Shown here in pieces: positions 7,160-15,481 of a stretch of DNA of 23,666 nucleotides. How positions within the stretch are numbered: position 1 is the first letter of the stretch; each line of letters starts with the position of its first letter. Source of the DNA: Raoultibacter massiliensis (GTDB lineage Bacteria > Actinomycetota > Coriobacteriia > Coriobacteriales > Eggerthellaceae); the NCBI RefSeq assembly GCF_900199545.1, contig NZ_LT962671.1, positions 1,968,131 to 1,991,796 on the forward strand. The letters run 5' to 3'. The notes beneath the pieces were generated by a model. It was not told the origin of the DNA and searched no databases. It saw only the letters and a list, made by a program, of their open reading frames with translations. The translations under genes were made by a program, and so were the position numbers.

Positions 7160-7705
7160 ATGGCAAGCGAATCGATAGAACTCATGATCCTCGGCGCGCT
7201 CATGGATCGCCCGATGAGCGCCTACGAGATGGACAAGGAAATGGATATCCGCAACGTGCGGCGCTGGATACGCATCAGCCCCCCTTCGGTGTACCGCAAT
7301 CTCATCAGGCTCTACGAAGAGGGATGCGCCGATGGCAAAGTGGTCAAGGAGGGCGAGATGCCCGAAAAGACCATCTACTCCATCACCGAAAAGGGCAAAG
7401 AGCGCCTCCACGAGCTCATGCACAGAACCGCTGCGCAGCCGGCACGCGTCGACTACGGGTTTCTGCCCGTTACGGCGAACCTCTGTTGGATCGGCGAAAC
7501 CGAAGGCCGCGAGCTCATTGCCGAGCTTATCGAGTCGCACCGTGCTACCGCCGAGCGCGTCGAGGGGATGATTCCCGACTACGATCGGCTCGAAGCCCGA
7601 GCGACGATGGATCTCTGCGCGCGAACATATCGGCTTGTAGCCGACTGGCTCGAAGAATACGAGCGGGAATTCTACGATGGCGGAAAGAAAGCCGCCGCGG
7701 ATTAG
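7160..7705 (+). CDS. PadR family transcriptional repressor
   Basis: A 181-residue PadR-type regulator. The N-terminal winged helix begins LMILGALMDRPMSAYEMDKEM (residues 8-28), continues through SPPSVYRNLIRLYEEG (recognition helix, about 40-55), and has the wing TIYSITEKGKERL (about 71-83). The C-terminal half is the alpha-helical dimerisation part found in the Vir-like PadR group. The ATG at 7160 follows AGGAGG at 5 bases. The gene sits behind a dyad operator that is repeated before the following efflux pump, so it most likely represses itself and the pump until a drug or phenolic-type ligand is bound. The ligand cannot be read from the sequence. Confidence 0.88.
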   Translation: MASESIELMILGALMDRPMSAYEMDKEMDIRNVRRWIRISPPSVYRNLIRLYEEGCADGKVVKEGEMPEKTIYSITEKGKERLHELMHRTAAQPARVDYGFLPVTANLCWIGETEGRELIAELIESHRATAERVEGMIPDYDRLEARATMDLCARTYRLVADWLEEYEREFYDGGKKAAAD

Positions 7706-7750
7706 CCGCCGCGCGACGATCGCGCTTTCACCGCGCATCGCCTTCCTGAA

Positions 7751-7780
7751 AAACGTACCGGGTTCGCCCGGTTTGTTTTT
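7751..7780 (+). terminator. Terminator after padR
   Basis: A GC stem ACCGGG-TTCG-CCCGGT (7757-7772) with outer AAAC/GTTT pairing is followed by TTGTTTTT ending at 7780. This separates padR from the efflux gene, which then needs its own promoter. Confidence 0.75.
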
Positions 7781-7788
7781 GCCCATTA

Positions 7789-7803
7789 ACTATCACTGAT
7801 AGT
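7789..7803 (+). promoter_or_regulatory. PadR operator, second copy, upstream of efflux gene
   Basis: ACTATCA-C-TGATAGT is a 7-bp perfect dyad with one central base, the same core as the operator at 7118-7140. It lies 29 bp before the efflux start. No clear -35/-10 pair is visible around it. Confidence 0.7.
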
Positions 7804-7832
7804 ACTTTCACAGTAAGTAGATTGGAGATCAA

Positions 7833-9251
7833 ATGGATCAACGAACGAAAAGAGCATCGGCCGGCGTCATCGTAGGGCTGATGCTGAGCCTGTTCATCGC
7901 AGCACTCGATGCAACGGTGGTGAGCACCGCCATGCCCAAGATAGCCTCGGCGCTTTCTGGATTCGGCCGATACACGTGGCCGTTCACCTCCTACCTCCTC
8001 ACCTGCACGATTGCCACGCTGCTCTGCGGCGGCATCGCGGCGCGCATAGGCCACAAGAAGATGTTCGTCATCGGCATCCTCGTCTTCGCCGGAGCTTCGC
8101 TTGGATGCGCTTTGGCAAATTCGATCGAAGCGCTCGCGGCGATGCGCGCCGTACAAGGCATCGGAGGCGGATTCGTGGAATCGGGCGTGTTCATCACGAT
8201 TGCCGAATTGTTCGAACCGCGCGAGCGCGGCAAGTACATGGGCGCGATCTCATCAATGTACGGCCTGGCAAGCGTTGCGGGGCCGCTCGTCGGCGGACTC
8301 ATAACCGACACCGTGGGCTGGCATTGGATATTCCTCGTCAATCTTCCGATAAGCGTCGCAGCGCTTGTGCTCGTGACGAGGTTTCTGCCCGGCACAAGCG
8401 CCCGATCGGAATCGCGCCTCGATGTGCGGGGTTCGATCCTCGCCTCCGCAACCGTCGTGCCGCTCGTGCTTGCATTCAGCCTCACGGGCGACCTGTTCAC
8501 CTGGTGGTCGGCTCCGTTTTTCGGCCTCCTCGTTGCCGCCGCAGTGCTTGGAACGCTGCTCGTAGCGATTGAAAAGAACAGGGAAAAGCCCATCGTTCCC
8601 GTGCGGCTGTTTGCCCGCAAGCAGGTTTCGGCATCCTTCGTCCTCAGCTTCGGAGCGCAATTCCTCCTGCTCGCGGGAATCATGTTCATCCCCCGTTTCG
8701 CCCAAGAGGTGCTCGGCTTAAGCTCCGCCGAATCCGCCTACGCGACGATCCCCATGACGCTTGCCCTGATCATCGGCAGCAACACCTCCGGCAGGCTGTT
8801 CGGCAAAACCGGACGCATGCGCGCGCTCTCCCGCACCGCCTTCATGGTCATGGGGCTCGGATCGCTGGCTCTCGGCTTCGTCAACGCCGAAACAAGCGTG
8901 GTGCAGATAGCGGTTTCATCCGCCGTTTTCGGATTCGGCATCGGCATGAGCATGCCGCTCGGAAACATCGCCGCCCAAACGGGCGCCGAACCGCACAACA
9001 TCGGCAAGGCGACATCGATGGCGCTGTTCTTCCGCGGGTTCGGCGGAACCATCGGGACGGCAGCGTGCGGCGCAGCGGTCGGAGCAAGCAGCATCGGTTC
9101 GGCGCCGTCCGTTTTCGGAATCTGCATCGCTCTGGCTGCCATCTGCCTGCTCGTCATGGCTTGGATGCCGAAGATGATAGAGCGGGGTCGGGCGAGTTGG
9201 CAAGAAGAGCGCACGACCCGAAACGGCGAGGACAGCGTGGCGCAACCATAG
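7833..9251 (+). CDS. MFS multidrug efflux transporter, EmrB/QacA (DHA2) type
   Basis: A 472-residue proton-driven exporter, probably with 14 membrane segments. Diagnostic motifs are LDATVVSTAMPKIA (residues about 25-38, the DHA2 motif D1), the loop 2-3 motif GIAARIGHKKMF (about 68-79), and motif C VAGPLVGGLITDTVGWHWIFLVNLPI (about 149-174). No ABC or adaptor partner is adjacent. The start follows TTGGAG. Control by the PadR repressor is inferred from the shared dyad. The substrate is unknown. The C-terminus is a short charged tail. Confidence 0.9.
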   Translation: MDQRTKRASAGVIVGLMLSLFIAALDATVVSTAMPKIASALSGFGRYTWPFTSYLLTCTIATLLCGGIAARIGHKKMFVIGILVFAGASLGCALANSIEALAAMRAVQGIGGGFVESGVFITIAELFEPRERGKYMGAISSMYGLASVAGPLVGGLITDTVGWHWIFLVNLPISVAALVLVTRFLPGTSARSESRLDVRGSILASATVVPLVLAFSLTGDLFTWWSAPFFGLLVAAAVLGTLLVAIEKNREKPIVPVRLFARKQVSASFVLSFGAQFLLLAGIMFIPRFAQEVLGLSSAESAYATIPMTLALIIGSNTSGRLFGKTGRMRALSRTAFMVMGLGSLALGFVNAETSVVQIAVSSAVFGFGIGMSMPLGNIAAQTGAEPHNIGKATSMALFFRGFGGTIGTAACGAAVGASSIGSAPSVFGICIALAAICLLVMAWMPKMIERGRASWQEERTTRNGEDSVAQP

Positions 9252-9347
9252 CTTGAATCACGCCGCGTAAATCGAGCGAGACCGCTTCGGCGCTCTATAC
9301 TAAAGCGCGCATTTCGTGGAAACCCAGAAGAAAGGCGGCTCTTTCGC

Positions 9348-10637
9348 ATGCGCGCCACTGCTATCGCACGGGAAACGAGACTCAAACGCTCCCGCATCCC
9401 CCTGTTCGCACTCGGCATGCTCCTTGCCTGCCTTGCGATTTTCGCCGGCTGCTCCCCCGCAACCGTCCCCGACGGCATCGGTGGGTCGAGCGATTCTCCC
9501 AGCGCGAAAACCGAGGCTCCGAAGAAACCCGAGCCCGAAGCGACACCGAGCGCCCCCGAGCCTGAGCCTGAACCGACTCTTGAAGACCAGGTCGCCGAAA
9601 TCGTTTCCGCCATGACGCTCGAGGAGAAAGCCGCGCAGATGTTCATCGTAACCCCCGAAATGATCACGGGAGTAGACACGGCGACCCAGGCGGGCCCGGC
9701 AACCGAAAGCGCGCTTGGCGCCTACCCGGTTGGCGGCATCGTCTACTTCCAGAAAAACCTCATCGACCCCGACCAAACCAAAACCATGATCGCCAATACC
9801 CAAGCCTACGCGAAGGAGGCGACGGGGCTTCCCCTCTTCATAGCCGTCGACGAAGAGGGCGGTACCGTCAGGCGCATCGCGGGAAATCCTGGCTTCGACG
9901 TTGAGGACGCGGGCGATATGGCGGCAATCGGGGCGACGGGCGATGCCTCGCAGGCCTGCGAGGCGGCAACGACCATCGGGTCGTATTTAATCGAGCTTGG
10001 CTTCAACCTCGATTTCGCACCTGATTCCGATATATGCGGGGATCCGCAGACCGATGTCATGGCGCAGCGTTCGTTCGGCACCGATCCCGACCTCGTAGCC
10101 AGCATGGTGCAGGCGCAGGTCGAAGGCTTCGGAAGCGCAGGGATCCTCTGCTGCGCCAAGCACTTCCCCGGCATCGGCGGAGTCATGGGAGACAGTCACG
10201 AGGGGGCCATCGTATCGAACAAGACGCTCGACGAACTGCGCGCATGGGAGCTCAAGCCCTTCGAGGCGGCCATTGCAGCAGACGTGCCGTTCGTCATGGT
10301 CGGACACCTCTCGCTTCCAACAGCGCTGGGCACCGACGCGCCCGCATCCATCAATTCGGCCGTCGTTACCGATCTTTTGCGCAACGAACTCGGCTACACG
10401 GGCATCATCATCACCGATGCCATGGAAATGGGGGCTATCGGCGAGTTCTGCACGGCCGACCAGGCAGGTGTCGCCGCAATCGAAGCGGGTGTCGACATAG
10501 TGCTCATGCCCTCCGAATTCCCCGCCGCCTACCAGGGCGTAATCGATGCGGTCAACGACGGGCGCATCGCTGAATCGCGCATCAACGAGTCGGTCGAACG
10601 CATCGTCGGGACGAAGCTTACGTATCTAGAGGACTAG
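9348..10637 (+). CDS. Lipoprotein GH3 beta-N-acetylhexosaminidase (NagZ-like)
   Basis: A 429-residue glycoside hydrolase family 3 protein, expected to remove N-acetylglucosamine from muropeptides or other glycans at the cell surface. The N-terminus is a lipoprotein signal ending IFAGC (Cys35), followed by a Pro/Glu-rich linker (about 50-76). The TIM-barrel shows AVDEEGG (166-172), KHFPG (271-275), the catalytic loop DSH (282-284) and the nucleophile Asp in ITDAMEMG (Asp357). The usual KHFPGHG reads KHFPGIG here, a change of one conserved His. There is only the barrel domain, as in NagZ. The gene stands alone between the efflux gene and a convergent nrdD. A TATACT at 9296-9301 could be its -10, without a clear -35. 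Confidence 0.88.
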   Translation: MRATAIARETRLKRSRIPLFALGMLLACLAIFAGCSPATVPDGIGGSSDSPSAKTEAPKKPEPEATPSAPEPEPEPTLEDQVAEIVSAMTLEEKAAQMFIVTPEMITGVDTATQAGPATESALGAYPVGGIVYFQKNLIDPDQTKTMIANTQAYAKEATGLPLFIAVDEEGGTVRRIAGNPGFDVEDAGDMAAIGATGDASQACEAATTIGSYLIELGFNLDFAPDSDICGDPQTDVMAQRSFGTDPDLVASMVQAQVEGFGSAGILCCAKHFPGIGGVMGDSHEGAIVSNKTLDELRAWELKPFEAAIAADVPFVMVGHLSLPTALGTDAPASINSAVVTDLLRNELGYTGIIITDAMEMGAIGEFCTADQAGVAAIEAGVDIVLMPSEFPAAYQGVIDAVNDGRIAESRINESVERIVGTKLTYLED

Positions 10638-10662
10638 GAGAAAGACCGGCCATCGCGCCGAA

Positions 10663-10706
10663 CGGGGGGGTTCTCGAAGCATGTACGCTTCGAGAACCCC
10701 CCCCCG
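10663..10706. terminator. Long GC hairpin between convergent GH3 and nrdD genes
   Basis: Seven G plus TTCTCGAAGC (10664-10680) pair with GCTTCGAGAA plus C-run (10687-10703) around a 6-base loop: a 17-bp perfect stem. The runs are seven G and nine C, so two C are unpaired. There is no T-tract on either side, so termination would rely on the stem alone. Confidence 0.65.
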
Positions 10707-10726
10707 TCGATGAAAGGGACCTGCGG

Positions 10727-13192
10727 CTATGCAAGCACCTTCAGGTTCGGGATTTCCTGGAATACGGCGGCTGCACCGCGCACGACGGCAGCCGTGCCGT
10801 CGCCGCTTACTTCGAGCAGCGTAGGCGCCTGCATGATGTTGTAGCGGCGTGCGAGCTCGGGGTTCTCTTCGGCGAATATCTTCTCGAACGCAATGCCCGC
10901 CTCGTCCATAAGCTGCTCGGCATGCTTGCAGTTCGCGCACGTCTTAGTGGCAACCATGTAGATGCCCGCGGGAAGGGTCGTCGATTCGACTACGGCCGCT
11001 TCGCCAGCCGCAACAGCGCCGCCTGCGGGCACGGCAACTGCTTCGCCTCCGCGCTCGGACACCGCAGCCGCCCCGCTTGCCGCAGCCTTCGCGGCCGCTT
11101 CGGCATCGCCCTTCACGAGTTTCGACGTACCGATGTTATAGACCACGCGATCCTCGAATTCCTGCGATTTGCCGTCGTTCCAGTTCTTGACCGGGCGGTA
11201 GTAACCGGTGATGCGGCTGTACACCTCCGTCTCTTCGTGGCAGCACGGGCACTCGTATACCTCGCCGGCAATGTATCCGTGGTTCTTGCACACCGAATAG
11301 GTAGGCGACATGGTGTAATACGGCAGCTTGTAGTTTTCGGCAATCTTGCGCACCAGGTTCGCCGCAGCTCTCCAATCGGGCAGCTTCTCGCCAAGAAACG
11401 CGTGGAACACCGTGCCCGAGGTGTAGAGCGTCTGCAGCTCGTCCTGAACGTCGAGCGCGCTGAAAATATCCTCGGTATAGCCTACGGGCAGGTGAGACGA
11501 ATTCGTGTAGTACGGCTTGCCGTTCTCGTTCGCGGTGATGATATCGGGGAACTGCTCCTTGTCATGCTTGGCGAAACGATAGGTGGTACTTTCGGCAGGC
11601 GTCGCCTCGAGGTTGTACAGATCGCCGTACTGTTCCTGATAATCAGAGAGGCGGTCGCGCATGTGGTTGAGCACGTTCTTCGTGAATTCCTGAGCGGATT
11701 TCTGCGTCATGTCGGCACGCAGCCACTTCGCATTCATGCACGCCTCGTTCATACCCACAAGCCCGATCGTCGAGAAGTGGTTCTCGAACGTGCCGAGGTA
11801 GCGCTTGGTGTAGGGGTAGAGCCCCGCATCGAGAAGCTTCGTGATAACGGTGCGCTTCGTCTTAAGCGAACGCGCCGAAAGATCCATGAGGTGATCGAGA
11901 CGCTTGTAGAAATCGGCTTCGTCGGTTGCCTGATAGGCGACGCGCGGCATGTTGATGGTCACGACGCCGATCGATCCGGTCGATTCGCCGCTTCCGAAGA
12001 AGCCGCCCGATTTCTTGCGCAACTCGCGCAGATCGAGACGCAGGCGGCAGCACATCGAACGCACGTCGGAGGGTTCCATATCGGAATTGATGTAGTTCGA
12101 GAAGTACGGAGTACCGTATTTCGAAGTCATCTCGAACAGCAAGCGATTGTTCTCCGTCTCGGACCAATCGAAATCGTTCGTGATCGAATAGGTGGGAATC
12201 GGATACTGGAATCCGCGGCCGTTCGCATCGCCCTCGATCATGATCTCGATGAACGCCTTGTTCACCATATCCATCTCGGGTTTGCAATCGCCGTAGGTGA
12301 AATCCATGTCCTTGCCGCCCACGATGGCGGGCACATCCTTCATATCGGCAGGCACGGTCCAATCGAGCGTGATGTTCGAGAACGGCGCTTGGGTGCCCCA
12401 GCGGCTCGGAGTGTTCACGCCGAACACGAACGACTCGATGCACTGCTTGGTTTCTTCGTACGTGAGACCATCGGCCTTCACGAACGGAGCGAGGTACGTA
12501 TCGAAACTCGAAAACGCCTGGGCGCCGGCCCACTCGTTCTGCATGATGCCGAGGAAGTTGACCATCTGGTTGCACAGGCTCGAAAGGTGGCTTGCGGGCT
12601 TCGATGTGATCTTGCCGGACACGCCGCCAAGCCCTTCCTGGATAAGCTGCTTGAGCGACCAGCCTGCGCAGTAGCCCGTGAGCATCGACAGATCGTGCAG
12701 ATGGATGTCGGCGCAGCGATGCGCCTCGGCGATTTCGCGATCGTAGATTTCGGAGAGCCAGTAATTGGCCGTGATCGCACCCGAATTGGACAGGATCAGC
12801 CCGCCGACGGAATAGGTGACGGTGGAGTTTTCCTTCACACGCCAGTCTTCGACGTTGACGTAGCTGTCGACGATGGCCTTGTAGTCGAGCAGCGTGGCGT
12901 TCGCGTTGCGCACCTTTTCGCGCTGCTGCCGATACAGAATGTAGGCCTTGGCAACATCGGCGTACCCGGCCGTTGAAAGCACTTCCTCGACGCTGTCTTG
13001 GATGGCCTCGACATCGATGATGCCTTTTTCGATCTTCGGCTCGAAATGAGCGGTTACGTTGAGCGCGAGCAAATCGATGGTGGAAGGATGGTACTGCTTA
13101 TCCAACGCGTCGAACGCTTTGGCAATCGCCTCCGAAATCTTCGCAATGTCGAAGTCAGCGATTTTGCCGTCACGTTTCCTCACCTGATACAT
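10727..13192 (-). CDS. nrdD: Anaerobic (class III) ribonucleotide reductase with C-terminal redoxin domain
   Basis: An 821-residue glycyl-radical enzyme that makes dNTPs from NTPs without oxygen. An ATP-cone regulatory domain opens it (MYQVRKRDGKIADFD, 1 to about 90). Near the end are the zinc ligands C635, H638, C648 and C651 and the radical-site segment RITGYYRP (Gly663 is the expected radical residue). Beyond the normal end near 690 there is an Ala/Gly-rich linker (about 692-740) and a thioredoxin/glutaredoxin-like domain (about 742-821) with the redox motif CANC (752-755) and a cis-Pro context QAPT (788-791). This fusion suggests a dithiol reductant rather than formate. The start at 13192 follows AAAGGAG at 7 bases. 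No nrdG is adjacent; a candidate lies at 17216. Its promoter carries two NrdR-like boxes. Confidence 0.95.
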   Translation of the reverse strand: MYQVRKRDGKIADFDIAKISEAIAKAFDALDKQYHPSTIDLLALNVTAHFEPKIEKGIIDVEAIQDSVEEVLSTAGYADVAKAYILYRQQREKVRNANATLLDYKAIVDSYVNVEDWRVKENSTVTYSVGGLILSNSGAITANYWLSEIYDREIAEAHRCADIHLHDLSMLTGYCAGWSLKQLIQEGLGGVSGKITSKPASHLSSLCNQMVNFLGIMQNEWAGAQAFSSFDTYLAPFVKADGLTYEETKQCIESFVFGVNTPSRWGTQAPFSNITLDWTVPADMKDVPAIVGGKDMDFTYGDCKPEMDMVNKAFIEIMIEGDANGRGFQYPIPTYSITNDFDWSETENNRLLFEMTSKYGTPYFSNYINSDMEPSDVRSMCCRLRLDLRELRKKSGGFFGSGESTGSIGVVTINMPRVAYQATDEADFYKRLDHLMDLSARSLKTKRTVITKLLDAGLYPYTKRYLGTFENHFSTIGLVGMNEACMNAKWLRADMTQKSAQEFTKNVLNHMRDRLSDYQEQYGDLYNLEATPAESTTYRFAKHDKEQFPDIITANENGKPYYTNSSHLPVGYTEDIFSALDVQDELQTLYTSGTVFHAFLGEKLPDWRAAANLVRKIAENYKLPYYTMSPTYSVCKNHGYIAGEVYECPCCHEETEVYSRITGYYRPVKNWNDGKSQEFEDRVVYNIGTSKLVKGDAEAAAKAAASGAAAVSERGGEAVAVPAGGAVAAGEAAVVESTTLPAGIYMVATKTCANCKHAEQLMDEAGIAFEKIFAEENPELARRYNIMQAPTLLEVSGDGTAAVVRGAAAVFQEIPNLKVLA

Positions 13193-13241
13193 AGATCTGC
13201 TCCTTTGATATTCTGATGCGATTGCTGTTCGAAGTACCAGT

Positions 13242-13270
13242 ATCCTAGTCCCGCACTCCCCGCAAGTCAA
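13242..13270 (-). promoter_or_regulatory. nrdD promoter
   Basis: On the minus strand, TTGACT (13265-13270) and TAGGAT (13242-13247) are separated by exactly 17 bases. Start of transcription would be near 13235, about 43 bases before the ATG. The NrdR-like boxes lie directly upstream. Confidence 0.75.
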
Positions 13271-13278
13271 CGGAAACC

Positions 13279-13325
13279 TCACCATATCTAGATTCTTTTA
13301 CGCAGGTGGCAACTATATGTTGTAC
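13279..13325 (-). promoter_or_regulatory. Two NrdR-like boxes upstream of nrdD
   Basis: Two 16-bp elements resemble the NrdR box (ACACWATATMTWGTGT): 13279-13294 contains ACCATATCTAG and 13310-13325 contains ACTATATGTTGT. Their starts are 31 bp apart, three helical turns, which is the known arrangement for cooperative NrdR binding. NrdR represses ribonucleotide reductase genes when dATP is high. The gene for NrdR is not in the window. Confidence 0.65.
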
Positions 13326-13536
13326 TTTCCGTAATTGCTATGTAGTTTTATCAACATAGCGTCAACATACGCGGGCAGTCCGCTAAACGCATCTTTCGCA
13401 ACGCTTCGCCAGGCCCGCACACCCACAACGACGCTTCCGCCACCCAGCATCCCATCGCACGCAAACGCCTACCTTCAACCCTTGTTTGAGGAAGCATCGG
13501 AAATCATCTTACATATAAGAGATAATCCTGCCAGCA

Positions 13537-13566
13537 AATGCATGGGCGAGCGCTAAGGAGGGCAGG
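13537..13566 (+). pseudogene. Remnant of a luxR 3' end, left copy of direct repeat
   Basis: These 30 bases repeat the last six codons (…CMGER-stop) and the bases just after the intact luxR gene ending at 17073. The first 22 bases (13537-13558 versus 17054-17075) are identical; the rest differs by one inserted A. Nothing upstream of 13537 resembles LuxR. It reads as the tail of a lost luxR copy, still next to a strong terminator, or as one end of a rearranged segment. Confidence 0.7.
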
Positions 13567-13629
13567 TTAAACCGAAAGGACTGACCCCGGAGGAGTTCCG
13601 GAATCAGTCCTTAGCTGCCTAGTTTTTTT
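13561..13629 (+). terminator. Strong rightward terminator with no intact upstream gene
   Basis: A 9-bp stem AAGGACTGA/TCAGTCCTT (13576-13584, 13604-13612) with an inner CCGGA/TCCGG stem and an outer GGCAG/CTGCC pairing (13561-13565, 13615-13619) is followed by seven T (13623-13629). It directly follows the luxR remnant, so it was probably the terminator of the lost gene. Confidence 0.8.
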
Positions 13630-13717
13630 GACCCGTCCAAGTTTTGGGTCGCAGCCCAACTCCTCTCTCAGGACATCCTGCTCTTACAGGATCTAGGCGA
13701 GATCAAACGTCAGATCC

Positions 13718-15397
13718 CTAATCGACATCGACGAACTCGGCGCGGAACCCTTCCCAGTCGCCCGACGGGCTGCTTGGCACCAGGTCGCCCGTCAAGGCAT
13801 GAATGGTCGCGTAGCGGCCAGAAGTCATGCACGATCCACAGGACATGCCGCCCAGGTAGAGCGACCAGTCGACGTCTCCGCATATGTCGCCGGCACCGAA
13901 GCCCACCGCATACAAGCCGGGAATCGGCGTGCCGGCTTGATCGACCACTTGGTAGTTCTTGTCGACGGCGATTCCGCCTCCCATGGCAGTAAGTCTAATC
14001 CACTGATGAATCCCCCAAAACGGAGGCTCGACGATCGGAACCATGAACTTACTCTGCTTGCCGAAATCCTCATCGAAGCCGGTTTCGCAAAGGTGATTGT
14101 AGCGCTCGACGGTTTTCTTCAGTGCATCTGCCGGTATTCCAAGCTCCCCAGCCAGCTCGTCGAGCGTATCGCATCGATGCGTATCGATGAGATCCTTCAT
14201 AACGCCTGTGGGATTCTCGACAGCGCCCGGAATGTAGTTTTCCATTACTTCGACCGGTGACGGAGCATACCCCCACTCTTTGGCGGTGGCAAAATAGTTA
14301 TTGTCGAAAATGCGGCAGAATTTGCCCGGGTCATCCGCATCTGAATACCGAAGGGTGGCATCCCAATAGTGCATGGGAATTTCCTCGTTCATGAAACGCT
14401 CGCCCTGCTCGTCGACTGCAAGGAATGGAATCCCCGTCATCGCCATTGGAGCCGCATCCATATCGTGCATCTGCTTGCTGTGGCCAACCGGCGTCATCGT
14501 AGCGCCAACAGCCATTGCCATGAGGATCCCGTCCCCCGTCTTATTCATCTGTTTTTTCGTAAAGCGAACGAGATCGGGTGCGTACTTCGCAAGCATGCTA
14601 TCGTTGTTCTGGTAGTCGCCCGTAGCCAGAATAACGGCTTTATTCGCATTGAACTTGACATAGCCGTCTGGGCTTTCGCCGATTACAGCCGTCACCCGTT
14701 CGCCATCTTTAACGAGTTGGACGCCTGGTGTGCTGTAGAAAAATTCGGCGCCCTTTCCTTCCGCGTACTCTGCAAGGGCCTTGATTAAATTGCCATTGTT
14801 TTCAGGCTTAACGCCAAAGGCGTTGCGCATGGTGGTCACATAGCTTCCATCAGCCGTTTCGGTTCTTGTGAGCTTCGACTCGTAAGGGGGGTATCCAGCC
14901 TCTTTCCCCATACGCGCCATCCACATTGCCGTCTCCCCGGAATGCCGTGCAAAGAAATTCACGAGGTCGAGGTTCACACGGTAGCTGCATGCCTCTCGAT
15001 AGCCCTGCACCCAACGAAGCAAACCCATGTCGGTCGTTTCGTCAAGAATGACACCCGAAGAACCGTTGCCTTGAGAAATCGCCGTGGATTCCTTCTGGAG
15101 GCACGCGACGGTTGCGCCCTCCTCGATTGCCGTTAGGACGGCGGGCAATCCCGAAGTACCGGCCCCTACCACAACGATATCATAGGTTTTCTCCTCTACG
15201 AATTCCGTTATCGGCTCGGCCACAGCACTTGAGTTCTCGAAGTCGTCGGCGGTTGTTCCCGCAGGATACTCAACGCCATCCTGCGCCTTCGCTTCGCCCG
15301 CCGGAGCTGAAGCGCACCCCGCCAAACTTCCTCCAAGCGCAGCAGCAGCCCCCAACGCCAATCCGCCTTTCAAAAAACCGCGTCTGTCTATGCTCAT
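13718..15397 (-). CDS. Tat-exported FAD-dependent reductase (fumarate reductase-like family), reductase 2
   Basis: A 559-residue secreted flavoprotein of the fumarate/urocanate reductase-like family. The signal carries RRGFLKG (5-11) and a lipobox LAGC (Cys28), so it is probably a Tat lipoprotein. The FAD-binding motif is IVVVGAGTSG (74-83), with ILATGDY and TGDG further on and GLYAVGFGAGDICG near the end. No FMN-bind or haem domain is present. After GERFMNEE (332-339), the place of the fumarate reductase TRD with its catalytic Arg reads IPMHYWD, so the substrate is likely different. The start at 15397 follows AAAGGGG at 6 bases. It is divergent from a 12-segment LuxR regulator at 15652, a pairing common for such reductases, which suggests specific substrate-linked induction. 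Confidence 0.87.
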   Translation of the reverse strand: MSIDRRGFLKGGLALGAAAALGGSLAGCASAPAGEAKAQDGVEYPAGTTADDFENSSAVAEPITEFVEEKTYDIVVVGAGTSGLPAVLTAIEEGATVACLQKESTAISQGNGSSGVILDETTDMGLLRWVQGYREACSYRVNLDLVNFFARHSGETAMWMARMGKEAGYPPYESKLTRTETADGSYVTTMRNAFGVKPENNGNLIKALAEYAEGKGAEFFYSTPGVQLVKDGERVTAVIGESPDGYVKFNANKAVILATGDYQNNDSMLAKYAPDLVRFTKKQMNKTGDGILMAMAVGATMTPVGHSKQMHDMDAAPMAMTGIPFLAVDEQGERFMNEEIPMHYWDATLRYSDADDPGKFCRIFDNNYFATAKEWGYAPSPVEVMENYIPGAVENPTGVMKDLIDTHRCDTLDELAGELGIPADALKKTVERYNHLCETGFDEDFGKQSKFMVPIVEPPFWGIHQWIRLTAMGGGIAVDKNYQVVDQAGTPIPGLYAVGFGAGDICGDVDWSLYLGGMSCGSCMTSGRYATIHALTGDLVPSSPSGDWEGFRAEFVDVD

Positions 15398-15481
15398 TGC
15401 ATACCCCTTTCCTTATTCATGCATTGCCTATCAGCTGAACGAGCGCACAGCGTGGTAAAAGGATCCCATCCAAGCCTCTGC

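Larger units (their letters stand above)
13326..13717. other. Gene-poor stretch between nrdD and reductase 2
   Basis: No intact gene was found. Elements seen are a 7-bp inverted repeat GCTATGT/ACATAGC (13337-13360), a direct repeat of TCAACATA one helical turn apart (13351-13358, 13362-13369), a short gene remnant (13537-13566), a strong rightward terminator (13561-13629) and small hairpins around 13630-13650 and 13672-13690 in the reductase 2 downstream region. Confidence 0.55.

Noticed and set aside
6995..7786. Leftward 263-codon frame opposite padR
   Set aside because: It runs through the padR terminator, both operators and the promoter, and shows no family features.
7970..7980. Second parS-like CACGTG (also near 1260 and 23432)
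   Set aside because: Only the CACGTG core is shared; the flanking bases do not match the parS consensus.
10922..12976. 684-codon rightward frame opposite nrdD
   Set aside because: No domain resemblance, and nrdD on the other strand is conserved throughout.
13335..13556. A 73-codon rightward gene ending in the LuxR tail
   Set aside because: Only the last six codons match LuxR. The rest is low-complexity and has no ribosome site, so it is treated as a remnant.
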